Source of the DNA: an uncultured Lachnospiraceae bacterium
GTDB taxonomy: Bacteria; Bacillota; Clostridia; Lachnospirales; Lachnospiraceae
Length of the DNA: 40,482 nucleotides
Assembly: GCA_944384105.1 (NCBI GenBank)
Contig: CALWSC010000040.1
Span: 1-40,482, forward strand
Direction of reading: 5' to 3'
Shown: one piece after another, positions 22,810-31,671 of the stretch
Numbering within the stretch: position 1 is the stretch's first letter
Layout of the letters: each line of letters starts with the position of its first letter
Made by a program: the position numbers and the translations under genes
The notes under the pieces: model-generated
The model's input: only the letters and a program-made list of their open reading frames with translations
Databases searched by the model: none
What the model was told of the DNA's origin: nothing

Positions 22810-24231
22810 ATGAATTCCAACACAACAAAAGAAGAGAAAGCCTCATCCAGTGTAGAAAATGTCTATAAGCTGGACGGCAGGGTCCCTCTGAAAAAAGTAA
22901 TTCCATTCGGACTGCAGCATGTGCTGGCGATGTTCGTCTCAAATCTCGCGCCGGTGCTGATCGTATGCGGCGCGGCGGTTGTCCGAAGCACAGGGGAGCC
23001 TCTGACTTCGGCGGAGATCACGCGGCTTTTGCAGAACGCGATGTTTGCGGCAGGTCTTGGGACATGCATGCAGCTTTATCCGGTCTGGAAGATCGGCTCG
23101 AGGCTGCCGATTGTCATGGGTGTGAGTTTTACCTTTCTGGGAAGCCTTCTGATTATCTGTACCAATCCCGACCTGGGATATGAAGGGATGGTCGGAGCCG
23201 TAATCCTGGGCGGTATTTTTGAAGGACTCGTTGGTTTGAGCGCGAGGTACTGGAAGCGTTTTCTGACGCCGGTGGTCTCCGCGTGCGTGGTTATAGCGAT
23301 CGGCCTTTCACTGCTGTCCGTGGGAATGGATTCCTGGGGCGGCGGAAGCGGCGCGGAGGATTTCGGTTCCTGGTATCATCTTCTGACGGGAGCGTTCACA
23401 CTGGTGGTCTGCCTCGTTTCCAGGTATCTGCTGAAGGGGGTATATAAGAACCTGAATATTCTCGTGGGCCTGATATTCGGATATGTGCTGTCCGTGATCT
23501 TTACAGTGGCAGGCATCGCTCCCCTGGTAGATTTTTCCGGTATTTCCAAAACAATCAGCGAGGTAGGATTTTTCAGCCTGCCAAGGCTTGTGTTCTTCAC
23601 AGGGCATTTGCCGGTCTTTGACATCGGCGCGTTCTTTACCATTGCAATTGTATTTCTGGTGTCAGCGGCTGAGACCACGGGCGCCACAACGGCAGTCTGC
23701 ACAGGAGCTCTGGGCAGGGACATCAAAATGGAGGAACTGCAGGGTTCCCTTGCTGTTGATGGATTTTCCAGCGCGATCTCAGGCTGCTTCGGCTGTCCGC
23801 CGCTGACTTCGTTCAGTCAGAATGTGGGCCTGGTGACTATGACAAAAGTCATCAACCGCTTTACAATTTTTATAGGAGCTCTGATCCTGATACTGGCATC
23901 GCTGTTCCCGCCGCTTGGAGCGTTCTTCCAGTCGCTTCCGCAGGCAGTGCTGGGAGGCTGTACCGTCATGATGTTCGGTTCGATCATGTATGAGGGAATC
24001 AAGATGCTGAAGGAATGCGAGTTCAATGACCGCACGATGATTATTGTCTCTCTGGCGTTCTGCATTGGCGTGGGACTGACGCAGACTTCCGGAAACTTCT
24101 TCGCGGCTTTCCCGAAGGCAGTGGGAGATATCTTTAATGGAAACGCGGTTGCAGGCGTGTTCGTGGTATCTCTGCTTTTAAGCCTGTTTCTTCCGGGAGG
24201 CAAAAAAGAGATACAGCAGGGAGGAGAGTAA
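22810..24231 (+). CDS. NCS2-family nucleobase:cation symporter (xanthine/uric acid type)
   Basis: The 473-residue protein has about 14 membrane helices. It starts with a polar tail then LKKVIPFGLQHVLAMFVSNLAPVLIV, and carries the NCS2 hallmarks AAETTGATTAVCTGALG and the signature QNVGLVTMTKVINR. The GLQHVLAMF start and the TTGA segment are typical of the xanthine and urate carriers PbuX, UacT and XanQ more than of uracil carriers, but substrate choice cannot be fixed by eye. GGAGGGGG precedes the ATG. It follows the UROD gene but has its own promoter and is separated by a strong terminator. Confidence 0.85.
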   Translation: MNSNTTKEEKASSSVENVYKLDGRVPLKKVIPFGLQHVLAMFVSNLAPVLIVCGAAVVRSTGEPLTSAEITRLLQNAMFAAGLGTCMQLYPVWKIGSRLPIVMGVSFTFLGSLLIICTNPDLGYEGMVGAVILGGIFEGLVGLSARYWKRFLTPVVSACVVIAIGLSLLSVGMDSWGGGSGAEDFGSWYHLLTGAFTLVVCLVSRYLLKGVYKNLNILVGLIFGYVLSVIFTVAGIAPLVDFSGISKTISEVGFFSLPRLVFFTGHLPVFDIGAFFTIAIVFLVSAAETTGATTAVCTGALGRDIKMEELQGSLAVDGFSSAISGCFGCPPLTSFSQNVGLVTMTKVINRFTIFIGALILILASLFPPLGAFFQSLPQAVLGGCTVMMFGSIMYEGIKMLKECEFNDRTMIIVSLAFCIGVGLTQTSGNFFAAFPKAVGDIFNGNAVAGVFVVSLLLSLFLPGGKKEIQQGGE

Positions 24232-24311
24232 CCGGCGGTTTATATTTTGAAAGGCAAAGCGAGATTGGTAAAAATGACTGCGTGCGCTGAGAGGAGGAAA
24301 TAAGGAGCGAT

Positions 24312-27092
24312 ATGAAACAGGAAGATGTACGGGAGAAAAGTGACAATGCTGCTGTTCATGCCGCGGACGGTGAAGAACTGTCCGGTACGGTTCAGCTCCA
24401 GACGCTGCTGCAGCATATAGACGGCGGGGTCTGCATTTTTGAGGTGGGAAGAGAGATCCGCCTTGTATATGCCAGCGCGGGACTTTACCAGATGCTCGGA
24501 TTAAAGCCGGAAGAGCTTCCCCTGCCGTGTCTGATAAAGGAACTGGGGATTCATCCGGACTATGAGGTGTCATATGAACAGATGCTGCGAAAGGCTGTTC
24601 AGCAGCCGGAAGGCATTCGTCAGGTGCAGCGTATTTTGCACAGACAGCGCGGCTGGATCTGGAGGCAGGCGAGAGCAGAACGCCTGCTTTCTTCAGATTC
24701 TGAAAGCCCGCTGATGCTGGAGCTATCCACGGACGTGTCTGAGTTTATGGAGATGGAGAGGGAACTCCGCGAGAGCAATGAACGGCTTCGGGCAGCCTTC
24801 GGGCAGACGCCGCATATTCTGTGGGAGGTAGATCTGGAGAGCAGAACCTTTGACATTTATGATGTCAATAAGATGGCGTATGATGTGGAGAAGAGGATGG
24901 AGAATTATCCGGAAGCGCTTCTGGAGAACGGGATCGTTCATCCGGATTCGGCGGAGGATTTCCGCAGGTTCGCAATGGAGATTCTGAACGGAAATTCCGA
25001 GGGAAGCGGAAACTTTATCATCCGTGATACTGAAAACGGCTGCTACGAATGGGCATATCTGTCGTATCACATGAGTTATGATGAGAGCGGGAAGCCGTCC
25101 AGAGCGATTGGAGTGCAGGATAAGCTGCCGGGCATTTCCGGAATGAACCCGATCACCTTCGCAAGGCGCGCTCTCCCGGAAGTGTTAAGACACCATATCC
25201 TGGCGCGGTTTCAGGTAAACCTGACGGCAGATTCACTGGAATATCTCTGGATTGACGGCGCCGACAGGACGGCAAGGACATGGGGAAAGCCGTATTCAGA
25301 CATTCTGGAGCGCGGAAGGGACCGGCTTTTTGTACGGGGAGGGGAAGACGGATTTTACAGGCTGTTCCGCCGCAGGAATCTTCTTAAAATGTACGATGAG
25401 GGGAAAAGATGGTTCTCTGTGGAATATCGGAGGGTTTCCGCAGACGGGACGATTCGCTGGATGGAAGGGCTGGCGAACCTGCAGTACGGCGGGAAGGAAA
25501 AGAGCATCTATATGTTCGGGTGCTTTGTAGACTGCCAGAAAAGAAAAGAGTGGGAATTGCTTCTGCCGGAGGAATATTCCCGTGAAAGGAAGAACCGCCT
25601 CTATAAGCTTCCCGCCATGACAGAGCTCTGCGGGCTGCTGCTCCAACAAAAGGATAATTCGGTGTGCGCCATGGCGTGTATTGAGATTTTCGGTACAGAC
25701 AGCCTGAAAGGGAATGGGGACTCACCGGGAGAAATTTTTACAGCGCTTACCTACTGTCTGGGACCGGACTGCATCGCATGCCAGTACAGGGAGAACGCGA
25801 TTCTCGTATTCTTCCCCGGAGTCCATTCGAAATTCGGTGTGAAGCGCAGGATCGAGGACGCGTTTGGATATGTGCGGATGGCGATGTATGACATGCCGGG
25901 ACTGGACGCAGTCCGTTTCATATCCGGCACCACAGTGGAAGAGACGGACGGCGCGGATATGGAAAACATGTGCATGAAATGTAACTATCTGTGCGCAGTG
26001 TGGAAAAACGCGGCGATGGATACCGTAGTTTTTCCGAATGAGGATGAATGGGACTGGCTCAATATAGGAGTAAAGAGCCGGGACGCAAGGCTGGAGGAAG
26101 AGCATACGGAACCTGTGCTCTCAAAAGCCACCAAAGACGCGGTGCTGGAATGCGTGAGCGCAATGCTGATGTCCGATTCTCTGGAGGTGTCTGTCAGAAA
26201 TGCCCTGCGCTGTCTCGGAGAGTATTATCAGGCAAACAGGACTTATATTCTTGCGCTGTCCAACGACAGACGGGAAGTGACTATGATCAATGAATGGGTC
26301 AAAACAGGAAAAAACAGTATCCGCCAGATCATGTCCGGAGTACCGATTCAGAAGGTGCCGCTTTTGTCGCGCTGTATGAAGGAGGGCAAAGCGCTCTTTA
26401 TGAAGAGCACTGTCAATACGCTGTCCAGGCACAACGGGCAGGAGTCCTGCTGGCGTTTCAGCGCAGTTCCGCTGAAACATGAGAACAGGATCACAGGATT
26501 CCTGTGTGTGGAAAACAGCCGGGAGCATACCGTGGAGTCAGCTCTGATCTATGCTCTGATTCCGTATCTGTTCAACGAATACAGGCGTTTCCGCCACGGG
26601 TCGGGGACGAGAGAAGAGCATGCGGGAAATATTCTGAACCGTATTCCGAACCTGCGCGCCTATACGGATGTTGTTTACTCCATGAATTCAGACGTCTACA
26701 CTTCCATGGGAGCGGTGGCGCTGGATATACCGAATTATTCTGCGCTGAACGGCCAGTATGGCTTTGAATACGGCAGGGAACTGCTGGAGTATATCGCGGA
26801 GACTTTAAACAGGCTGTTCGGGAAAGGTTTTGTTTTCAGAACCTGGGACGCAGAGTTTGCAGTCCTGATCCCCAATACGATTCTGGAAGTATTTAACGGG
26901 CGCAGAAACCGTCTGCGGACTATGATTCAGAGACGTTATCCCCATCAGGTACGGATCGGATATACCTGGTCTGACGGCATCTTCAGCGCCGGAAAGCTTG
27001 TCAGGGAAGCAAAAGCGATTATGCGCTGTGAGGAGGTAGCGGAAGGCGGCGCCCGGGAAATCGGGCCTTCTGGAGCAGAGCTGGCCGTATGA
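24312..27092 (+). CDS. PAS-PAS-PAS-GAF-degenerate GGDEF signalling protein, cut off from its EAL domain
   Basis: The 926-residue cytosolic product has no membrane segment. In order it shows PAS-like domains (about 35-140, 155-275, 300-410), a degenerate cyclase-like region (about 430-590), a GAF domain (about 630-760: LGEYYQANRTYILALSNDRR, WRFSAVPLKHENRITGFLCV) and a second degenerate GGDEF domain (about 785-905). Where GGDEF is expected it reads RTWDAEF, so cyclase activity is unlikely. The frame stops at 27092, about where relatives run on into an EAL domain, and that domain follows in another frame. The AAGGAG before the ATG at 24312 supports the start. It probably acted as a sensor arm for the phosphodiesterase domain. 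Confidence 0.8.
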   Translation: MKQEDVREKSDNAAVHAADGEELSGTVQLQTLLQHIDGGVCIFEVGREIRLVYASAGLYQMLGLKPEELPLPCLIKELGIHPDYEVSYEQMLRKAVQQPEGIRQVQRILHRQRGWIWRQARAERLLSSDSESPLMLELSTDVSEFMEMERELRESNERLRAAFGQTPHILWEVDLESRTFDIYDVNKMAYDVEKRMENYPEALLENGIVHPDSAEDFRRFAMEILNGNSEGSGNFIIRDTENGCYEWAYLSYHMSYDESGKPSRAIGVQDKLPGISGMNPITFARRALPEVLRHHILARFQVNLTADSLEYLWIDGADRTARTWGKPYSDILERGRDRLFVRGGEDGFYRLFRRRNLLKMYDEGKRWFSVEYRRVSADGTIRWMEGLANLQYGGKEKSIYMFGCFVDCQKRKEWELLLPEEYSRERKNRLYKLPAMTELCGLLLQQKDNSVCAMACIEIFGTDSLKGNGDSPGEIFTALTYCLGPDCIACQYRENAILVFFPGVHSKFGVKRRIEDAFGYVRMAMYDMPGLDAVRFISGTTVEETDGADMENMCMKCNYLCAVWKNAAMDTVVFPNEDEWDWLNIGVKSRDARLEEEHTEPVLSKATKDAVLECVSAMLMSDSLEVSVRNALRCLGEYYQANRTYILALSNDRREVTMINEWVKTGKNSIRQIMSGVPIQKVPLLSRCMKEGKALFMKSTVNTLSRHNGQESCWRFSAVPLKHENRITGFLCVENSREHTVESALIYALIPYLFNEYRRFRHGSGTREEHAGNILNRIPNLRAYTDVVYSMNSDVYTSMGAVALDIPNYSALNGQYGFEYGRELLEYIAETLNRLFGKGFVFRTWDAEFAVLIPNTILEVFNGRRNRLRTMIQRRYPHQVRIGYTWSDGIFSAGKLVREAKAIMRCEEVAEGGAREIGPSGAELAV

Positions 27093-27843
27093 AAAGAGCG
27101 CTGTTTCCAGCAAGAGCTTTCTGCTTTACCTGCAGCCCAAGATGGATATGAGGGACGGCAGTCTCATGGGCGCAGAGGCGCTGGTGCGGGGAATTGACGA
27201 GAATGGAAAGGTTATTCCGCCCGCGCAGTTTATTGAACGGCTGGAGGAAAACGGAGGAATCCGCGATCTTGACTATTTTATGCTGGAGAGCGTTCTGTAT
27301 CAGCTGTCCCAGTGGAAGAGGCAGGGGATGGAGGGCGTGAATATATCGGTCAATATTTCGCGGCATACCCTGTTCAGCCCAACAGTGCTTGCGTCAGTGC
27401 TTGCGATTTTCAGCCACTATCCGGAGATAGATCCCAGACAGATAAAACTTGAAATTACGGAGACGGCAGGCGATATGGAGACTGCGATTATGACAGAGGT
27501 TGTGGAGTCGTTTCGAGAATTTGACATCGGATTTGAACTGGATGATTTCGGGTCCCGGTATGCGAATGTATCTGTTTTCAGCAATATAAAATTTAACACT
27601 ATCAAGCTGGACCGGAGCCTGATCAAGGATTTGCCGGGAAATGAGATCAGCAGAATACTTGTCAAAAACATAGCGGAAATCTGCCGGACATTCGGAATGA
27701 AATGTGTGGCGGAGGGAGTGGAGACTCAGATACAGAAGGAGATACTCCTGGAAGCGGGATGCGTGTACGGGCAGGGATATTATTTTGACCGTCCGATGCC
27801 GGCATGGAAATTTGAGGAGAAGTATCTGAAAGATATGATATAA
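27040..27843 (+). pseudogene. EAL-domain (c-di-GMP phosphodiesterase) half of a frameshifted gene
   Basis: This frame is open from 27040 and recognisable from SFLLYLQPKMDM (about 27115). The EAL domain is complete and catalytically intact by motif: AEALVRG, NISRHTL, LEITET, LDDFGS, KLDRSLI, AEGVET and GQGYYFDRP. It lacks its own start: the first ATG (27142) lies inside the domain and has no ribosome binding site. A one-base shift somewhere in 27040-27090, a GC-rich stretch, would restore one protein of about 1,165 residues with the upstream gene. Possible readings are a real mutation, a sequencing error or, less likely, a programmed shift. The CheB-CheR gene follows 30 nt later. Confidence 0.75.
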
Positions 27844-27873
27844 ATAAATATAAAGAGAAAGGAGGCCTGAGTT

Positions 27874-30372
27874 ATGGCCGAAAAGAATACGTTCAGCAAT
27901 TCCCCCTTTATTATAGGGATCGGAGCGTCAGCGGGAGGACTGGAGGCACTGCAGCAGTTTTTCCAGCACATGCCTGGAAACAGCGGCCTGAGCTTTGCTG
28001 TGATTCAGCATCTCTCGCCGGATTATAAGAGCCTGATGGCGGATATCCTGGGAAAATACACAGAGATGAAGGTAATGCAGGCGGAGAATGGGACGCCGGC
28101 AGAACCCAATACGGTGTATCTGATTCCGCCGAAGAAGCATATGACGATTGAGGACGGCAGGCTGTTTCTGACAGAATACATACATGGAACGCTGAATCAT
28201 CCAATTGACATTTTTTTCAGCTCCCTTGCAGCGGAGAAAAAGGAGAAGGCGATTGCGGTCGTGCTGTCGGGAACCGGAACAGACGGAACCAATGGGATTA
28301 AAGCTGTGAAGGAGAATGGAGGCCTTGTGATCGCGCAGCGCCCGGAGACCGCGAAATTTGACGGGATGCCCAAAAGCGTGATCAATACCGGGCTTGCTGA
28401 CTTTGTACTGTCTCCGGATGAAATTGTGGATGAGATTCTGAACTTTATCCAGTATCCGACGCTGATCAAGAATCGTGAGAAGGAGGAAATTATCACGGAT
28501 GAAGAGAAATTCACTCAGATTTATGCGATTCTGAAGAAAGTCAGCGGAATTGATTTTACAAATTATAAGAGAACAACGGTATTTCGGAGAATCGAACGCC
28601 GTATGGTGGTAACGCACAGCCCCAGTTTAGCAACGTATGTGACTTTGCTGGGGAATGATGAGGAAGAGTGCAGTATTCTGGTGAAGGAGATCCTGATCGG
28701 AGTGACCAATTTTTTCCGGGATCCGGCATATTTTGAAAAGCTCAAAAGTACGGTTGTCCGAAGCATCGTGGAACGGGCGGAGGAAAAGGAGCCCATCCGT
28801 GTCTGGAGCGCCGGATGTTCCACTGGTGAAGAGGCATATTCGCTCGCCATACTGTTCAGGGAAGTGATGGAAGAGCAGAACATTCAGCGGGATGTGAAGA
28901 TTTTTGCGACAGATGTTGACGCCAAGGCGATTGAACAGGCTGGAAAGGGTATTTTTTCCGAGAGCATTGTGGACGATGTATCGCAGGAGCGGCTGTCAAA
29001 GTATTTCAGCAAGAAGAATGATCAGTATCATATCTCAAAGGAAATCCGCAGACTGATCATTTTCGCGCCTCACAATATGCTCTCAGATCCACCGTTCGGC
29101 AAGCTTGACCTGATCAGCTGCAGGAACGTAATGATATATTTTCAGCCTGTTCTGCAGAGAACTCTCTTTGCGGTCTTTCATTCCGCGCTGAAAAGCGGCG
29201 GCTATCTGTTCCTCGGCAAGAGCGAGACCGCGGGTGAGTACAGCAATGTCTTCCGGAGCGTCTGCAGCGCAGAAAAAATATACATACATAAGGGAGAGGG
29301 AAAAGTGGATGAGTTCGTGCCGCAGGCCTTCAGCATTCCGAATATCCATACGGTGTCTCCGCGGACCAGCAATGTGATTGACAGAGAGAACGCGGGATAC
29401 AATATGGAAAGTACTTATCTTCAGTTTATGGAGGAGTTTCTCCCGGCGTCGGTTGTGATCAACGAGGCGAATCAGGTGATTCATTTCTTTGGAAATTATC
29501 ATGATTACATTTCGATTGCGCCGGGAAAGGCTATGTTTAATCTGTTCAGTATGATTCACCGGGATTTGAGCCTTGCGGCATCCACGGCGCTGAACCGCTG
29601 CCGCTGTGAGCATACGCCTGTGACCTATACGGGAATTGCGGTGGACTGCGCTTCCGGCAGAAAGAATGTGAGCCTGACAGTCAGTCCCATTCCGGAGAAC
29701 GACAGAGCAGAGAGCGGACTGGTGGCGATGATTTTCATGGAAAATGCCAGCGCGGAGATCGAAGGGGTCACGGAAAAATACGATGTGGATACGACAGCGG
29801 CAAGAAGGATCGCAGATCTGGAGCAGGAACTTCATGAATCCCAGAATGATCTGAAATCCACGATTGGAGAGCTGGAGACGGTAAACGAGGAGCTGCAGGC
29901 GGCGAACGAGGAACTGCTGACAGCCAATGAGGAGCTTCAGAGTTCAAATGAGGAACTGCAGTCTGTCAATGAAGAACTGTACACCGTAAATACAGAGTAT
30001 CAGCAGAAACTGGACGAGCTGACCATGCTCACCAACGATCTCTCGAACTTCCTGTCCTCCACCATGATCGGCATCCTTTTCGTGGACAGCAAGCTGAATA
30101 TCCGTAAGTTCACGGAATATGTGGGCCGGGAGTTTCAGCTCATGGATCACGATGTGGGCAGATCGTTTCAGATTTTCGCTCACAGCTTTCCGGAGGAGGA
30201 CATTGTAGGGGACGCGAAAGCCGTTCTGAAGAATCTGGTTCCGATAGACCGGGAGGTAACGGCGATGAACGGCCGGTATTATACGCTTCGCATCGCTCCC
30301 TACCGCACGACGGAGAATAATATCCGGGGACTGGTCATTACGATCATAGATAGCCTGGGTGAGAAAGAGTAA
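27874..30372 (+). CDS. CheB-CheR-PAS fusion (methylesterase/methyltransferase-type signalling protein)
   Basis: The 832-residue protein starts with a CheB methylesterase domain (1-195) with the triad Ser19 (GASAGG), His46 (IQHLSPD) and Asp137 (GTGTDG). A CheR methyltransferase domain follows (about 205-475) with VWSAGCSTGEEAYSLA as the SAM site and CRNVMIYF. Next come a PAS-like region (about 505-630), a coiled coil made of NEEL repeats (about 645-715) and a C-terminal PAS domain (about 715-830). Receiver domains and classical chemotaxis genes are absent nearby, so it more likely belongs to a stand-alone signalling pathway than to motility. AAAGGAGG precedes the start. It lies 30 nt after the EAL gene and is probably co-transcribed. 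Confidence 0.9.
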   Translation: MAEKNTFSNSPFIIGIGASAGGLEALQQFFQHMPGNSGLSFAVIQHLSPDYKSLMADILGKYTEMKVMQAENGTPAEPNTVYLIPPKKHMTIEDGRLFLTEYIHGTLNHPIDIFFSSLAAEKKEKAIAVVLSGTGTDGTNGIKAVKENGGLVIAQRPETAKFDGMPKSVINTGLADFVLSPDEIVDEILNFIQYPTLIKNREKEEIITDEEKFTQIYAILKKVSGIDFTNYKRTTVFRRIERRMVVTHSPSLATYVTLLGNDEEECSILVKEILIGVTNFFRDPAYFEKLKSTVVRSIVERAEEKEPIRVWSAGCSTGEEAYSLAILFREVMEEQNIQRDVKIFATDVDAKAIEQAGKGIFSESIVDDVSQERLSKYFSKKNDQYHISKEIRRLIIFAPHNMLSDPPFGKLDLISCRNVMIYFQPVLQRTLFAVFHSALKSGGYLFLGKSETAGEYSNVFRSVCSAEKIYIHKGEGKVDEFVPQAFSIPNIHTVSPRTSNVIDRENAGYNMESTYLQFMEEFLPASVVINEANQVIHFFGNYHDYISIAPGKAMFNLFSMIHRDLSLAASTALNRCRCEHTPVTYTGIAVDCASGRKNVSLTVSPIPENDRAESGLVAMIFMENASAEIEGVTEKYDVDTTAARRIADLEQELHESQNDLKSTIGELETVNEELQAANEELLTANEELQSSNEELQSVNEELYTVNTEYQQKLDELTMLTNDLSNFLSSTMIGILFVDSKLNIRKFTEYVGREFQLMDHDVGRSFQIFAHSFPEEDIVGDAKAVLKNLVPIDREVTAMNGRYYTLRIAPYRTTENNIRGLVITIIDSLGEKE

Positions 30373-30384
30373 AAGTTACCCCCC

Positions 30385-30447
30385 CTTGTGATTTTGTGGA
30401 AAAGAAAGAGTTTTCCTCTTGTGGTTTTGCGGAAAACCTATTATAAT
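30385..30447 (+). promoter_or_regulatory. Promoter with twin direct repeats before the MFS-GH31 operon
   Basis: A 19-bp unit CTTGTG(A/G)TTTTG(T/C)GGAAAA occurs at 30385-30403 and 30418-30436 (17 of 19 identical), 33 bp apart, close to three helical turns. The second copy overlaps a promoter: TTGTGG (30419-30424), 17 bp, TATAAT (30442-30447). This looks like a paired operator for a sugar-responsive regulator not encoded in the window. Confidence 0.6.
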
Positions 30448-30483
30448 AGACGTGAATTTCCATAAAAGCACAAGGGGGTATTT

Positions 30484-31671
30484 ATGTATTCATTATTGCT
30501 TGTGATTATTTACGTGGCATTCATCAGCCTCGGACTTCCGGATTCACTTCTCGGATCCGCGTGGCCGGTGATGCACGGGGAGCTTAATGTTCCGGTCTCT
30601 TACGCGGGAGCGGTCACGATGATCATCGCGGGAGGGACGATTGTGTCGAGTCTGTGCTCTGACCGGCTGACAAGGAAACTGGGCGCAGGGCTTGTGACTG
30701 CAGTCAGCGTGCTCATGACAGCAGTGGCGCTGTTCGGATTTTCCGTATCCGGTGAGTTCTGGATGCTGTGCCTCTGGGCAATTCCCTACGGCTTTGGCGC
30801 GGGAGCAGTGGATGCCGCGCTGAATAACTATGTGGCGCTTCATTACGCGTCCCGCCATATGAGCTGGCTTCACTGCTTCTGGGGCGTCGGCGCTTCTGTC
30901 AGCCCGTACATTATGAGCTTTGCTCTGACCGGCGGGCACGGATGGAGCAGCGGCTACCGCTATGTGTCTCTGATCCAGATTGTGCTTTCCGCCTGTCTGT
31001 TTGTGAGCCTTCCTCTCTGGGGAATGCATCAGGCGCAGAAAGCGGAAGAACAAGTGGAGGCAAAAGCGCTTACGTTCGGCCAGATGATGAAAATACCCGG
31101 CGTTGCCGCAGTTCTGATTCTGTTCTTCGGCTACTGCGCGCTCGAGCAGACGACCGGTCTGTGGGCGAGCAGTTATCTGGCGGATCACCGCGAGGTGAGC
31201 GCGGAGACAGCGGCACAGTTCGCGTCACTGTTTTTCCTGGGAATCACGTTCGGGCGATTCCTCTGCGGGTTTGTGGCAGACCGCCTGGGAGACAGGACGC
31301 TGATCCGCGCCGGAATACTCACAGCCGCGGCTGGAATCGTACTGGTCCTGCTGCCTGTGCAGGCGGATTTCCCCGCGCTGGCAGGACTCATCATCATAGG
31401 CTTTGGCTGCGCGCCGATCTATCCGTCGATCATTCACGCCACGCCGTTCAATTTTGGAAAAGAGAATTCGCAGGCGATTATCGGCGTGCAGATGGCGAGC
31501 GCGTATGTGGGCACGACGTTTATGCCGCCGCTTTTCGGCGTCGTGGCGTCACATCTTGGGATCTGGCTGTATCCCGCATATCTGATGGTGTTTGCGCTGC
31601 TGATGCTGATTCTCTCAGAATCGCTCAACCGCACGATTGACAGGGAAAGAAAAAGGAGGAAAATATCATGA
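30484..31671 (+). CDS. Major facilitator superfamily transporter, probably sugar
   Basis: The 395-residue protein has 12 predicted membrane helices. Visible family features are FISLGLPDSLLGSAWPVM at the start, the SDRLTRKLGAG loop after helix 2 and its counterpart FVADRLGDRTLIRAG in the second half, GFGAGAVDAALN, and GFGCAPIYPSIIH. This is the FucP/NagP-like or YfkF-like branch. AAGGGGG lies 6 nt before the ATG. The stop overlaps the ATG of the GH31 gene, so the two are coupled: the transporter probably imports the alpha-glycoside that GH31 hydrolyses. Confidence 0.85.
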   Translation: MYSLLLVIIYVAFISLGLPDSLLGSAWPVMHGELNVPVSYAGAVTMIIAGGTIVSSLCSDRLTRKLGAGLVTAVSVLMTAVALFGFSVSGEFWMLCLWAIPYGFGAGAVDAALNNYVALHYASRHMSWLHCFWGVGASVSPYIMSFALTGGHGWSSGYRYVSLIQIVLSACLFVSLPLWGMHQAQKAEEQVEAKALTFGQMMKIPGVAAVLILFFGYCALEQTTGLWASSYLADHREVSAETAAQFASLFFLGITFGRFLCGFVADRLGDRTLIRAGILTAAAGIVLVLLPVQADFPALAGLIIIGFGCAPIYPSIIHATPFNFGKENSQAIIGVQMASAYVGTTFMPPLFGVVASHLGIWLYPAYLMVFALLMLILSESLNRTIDRERKRRKIS

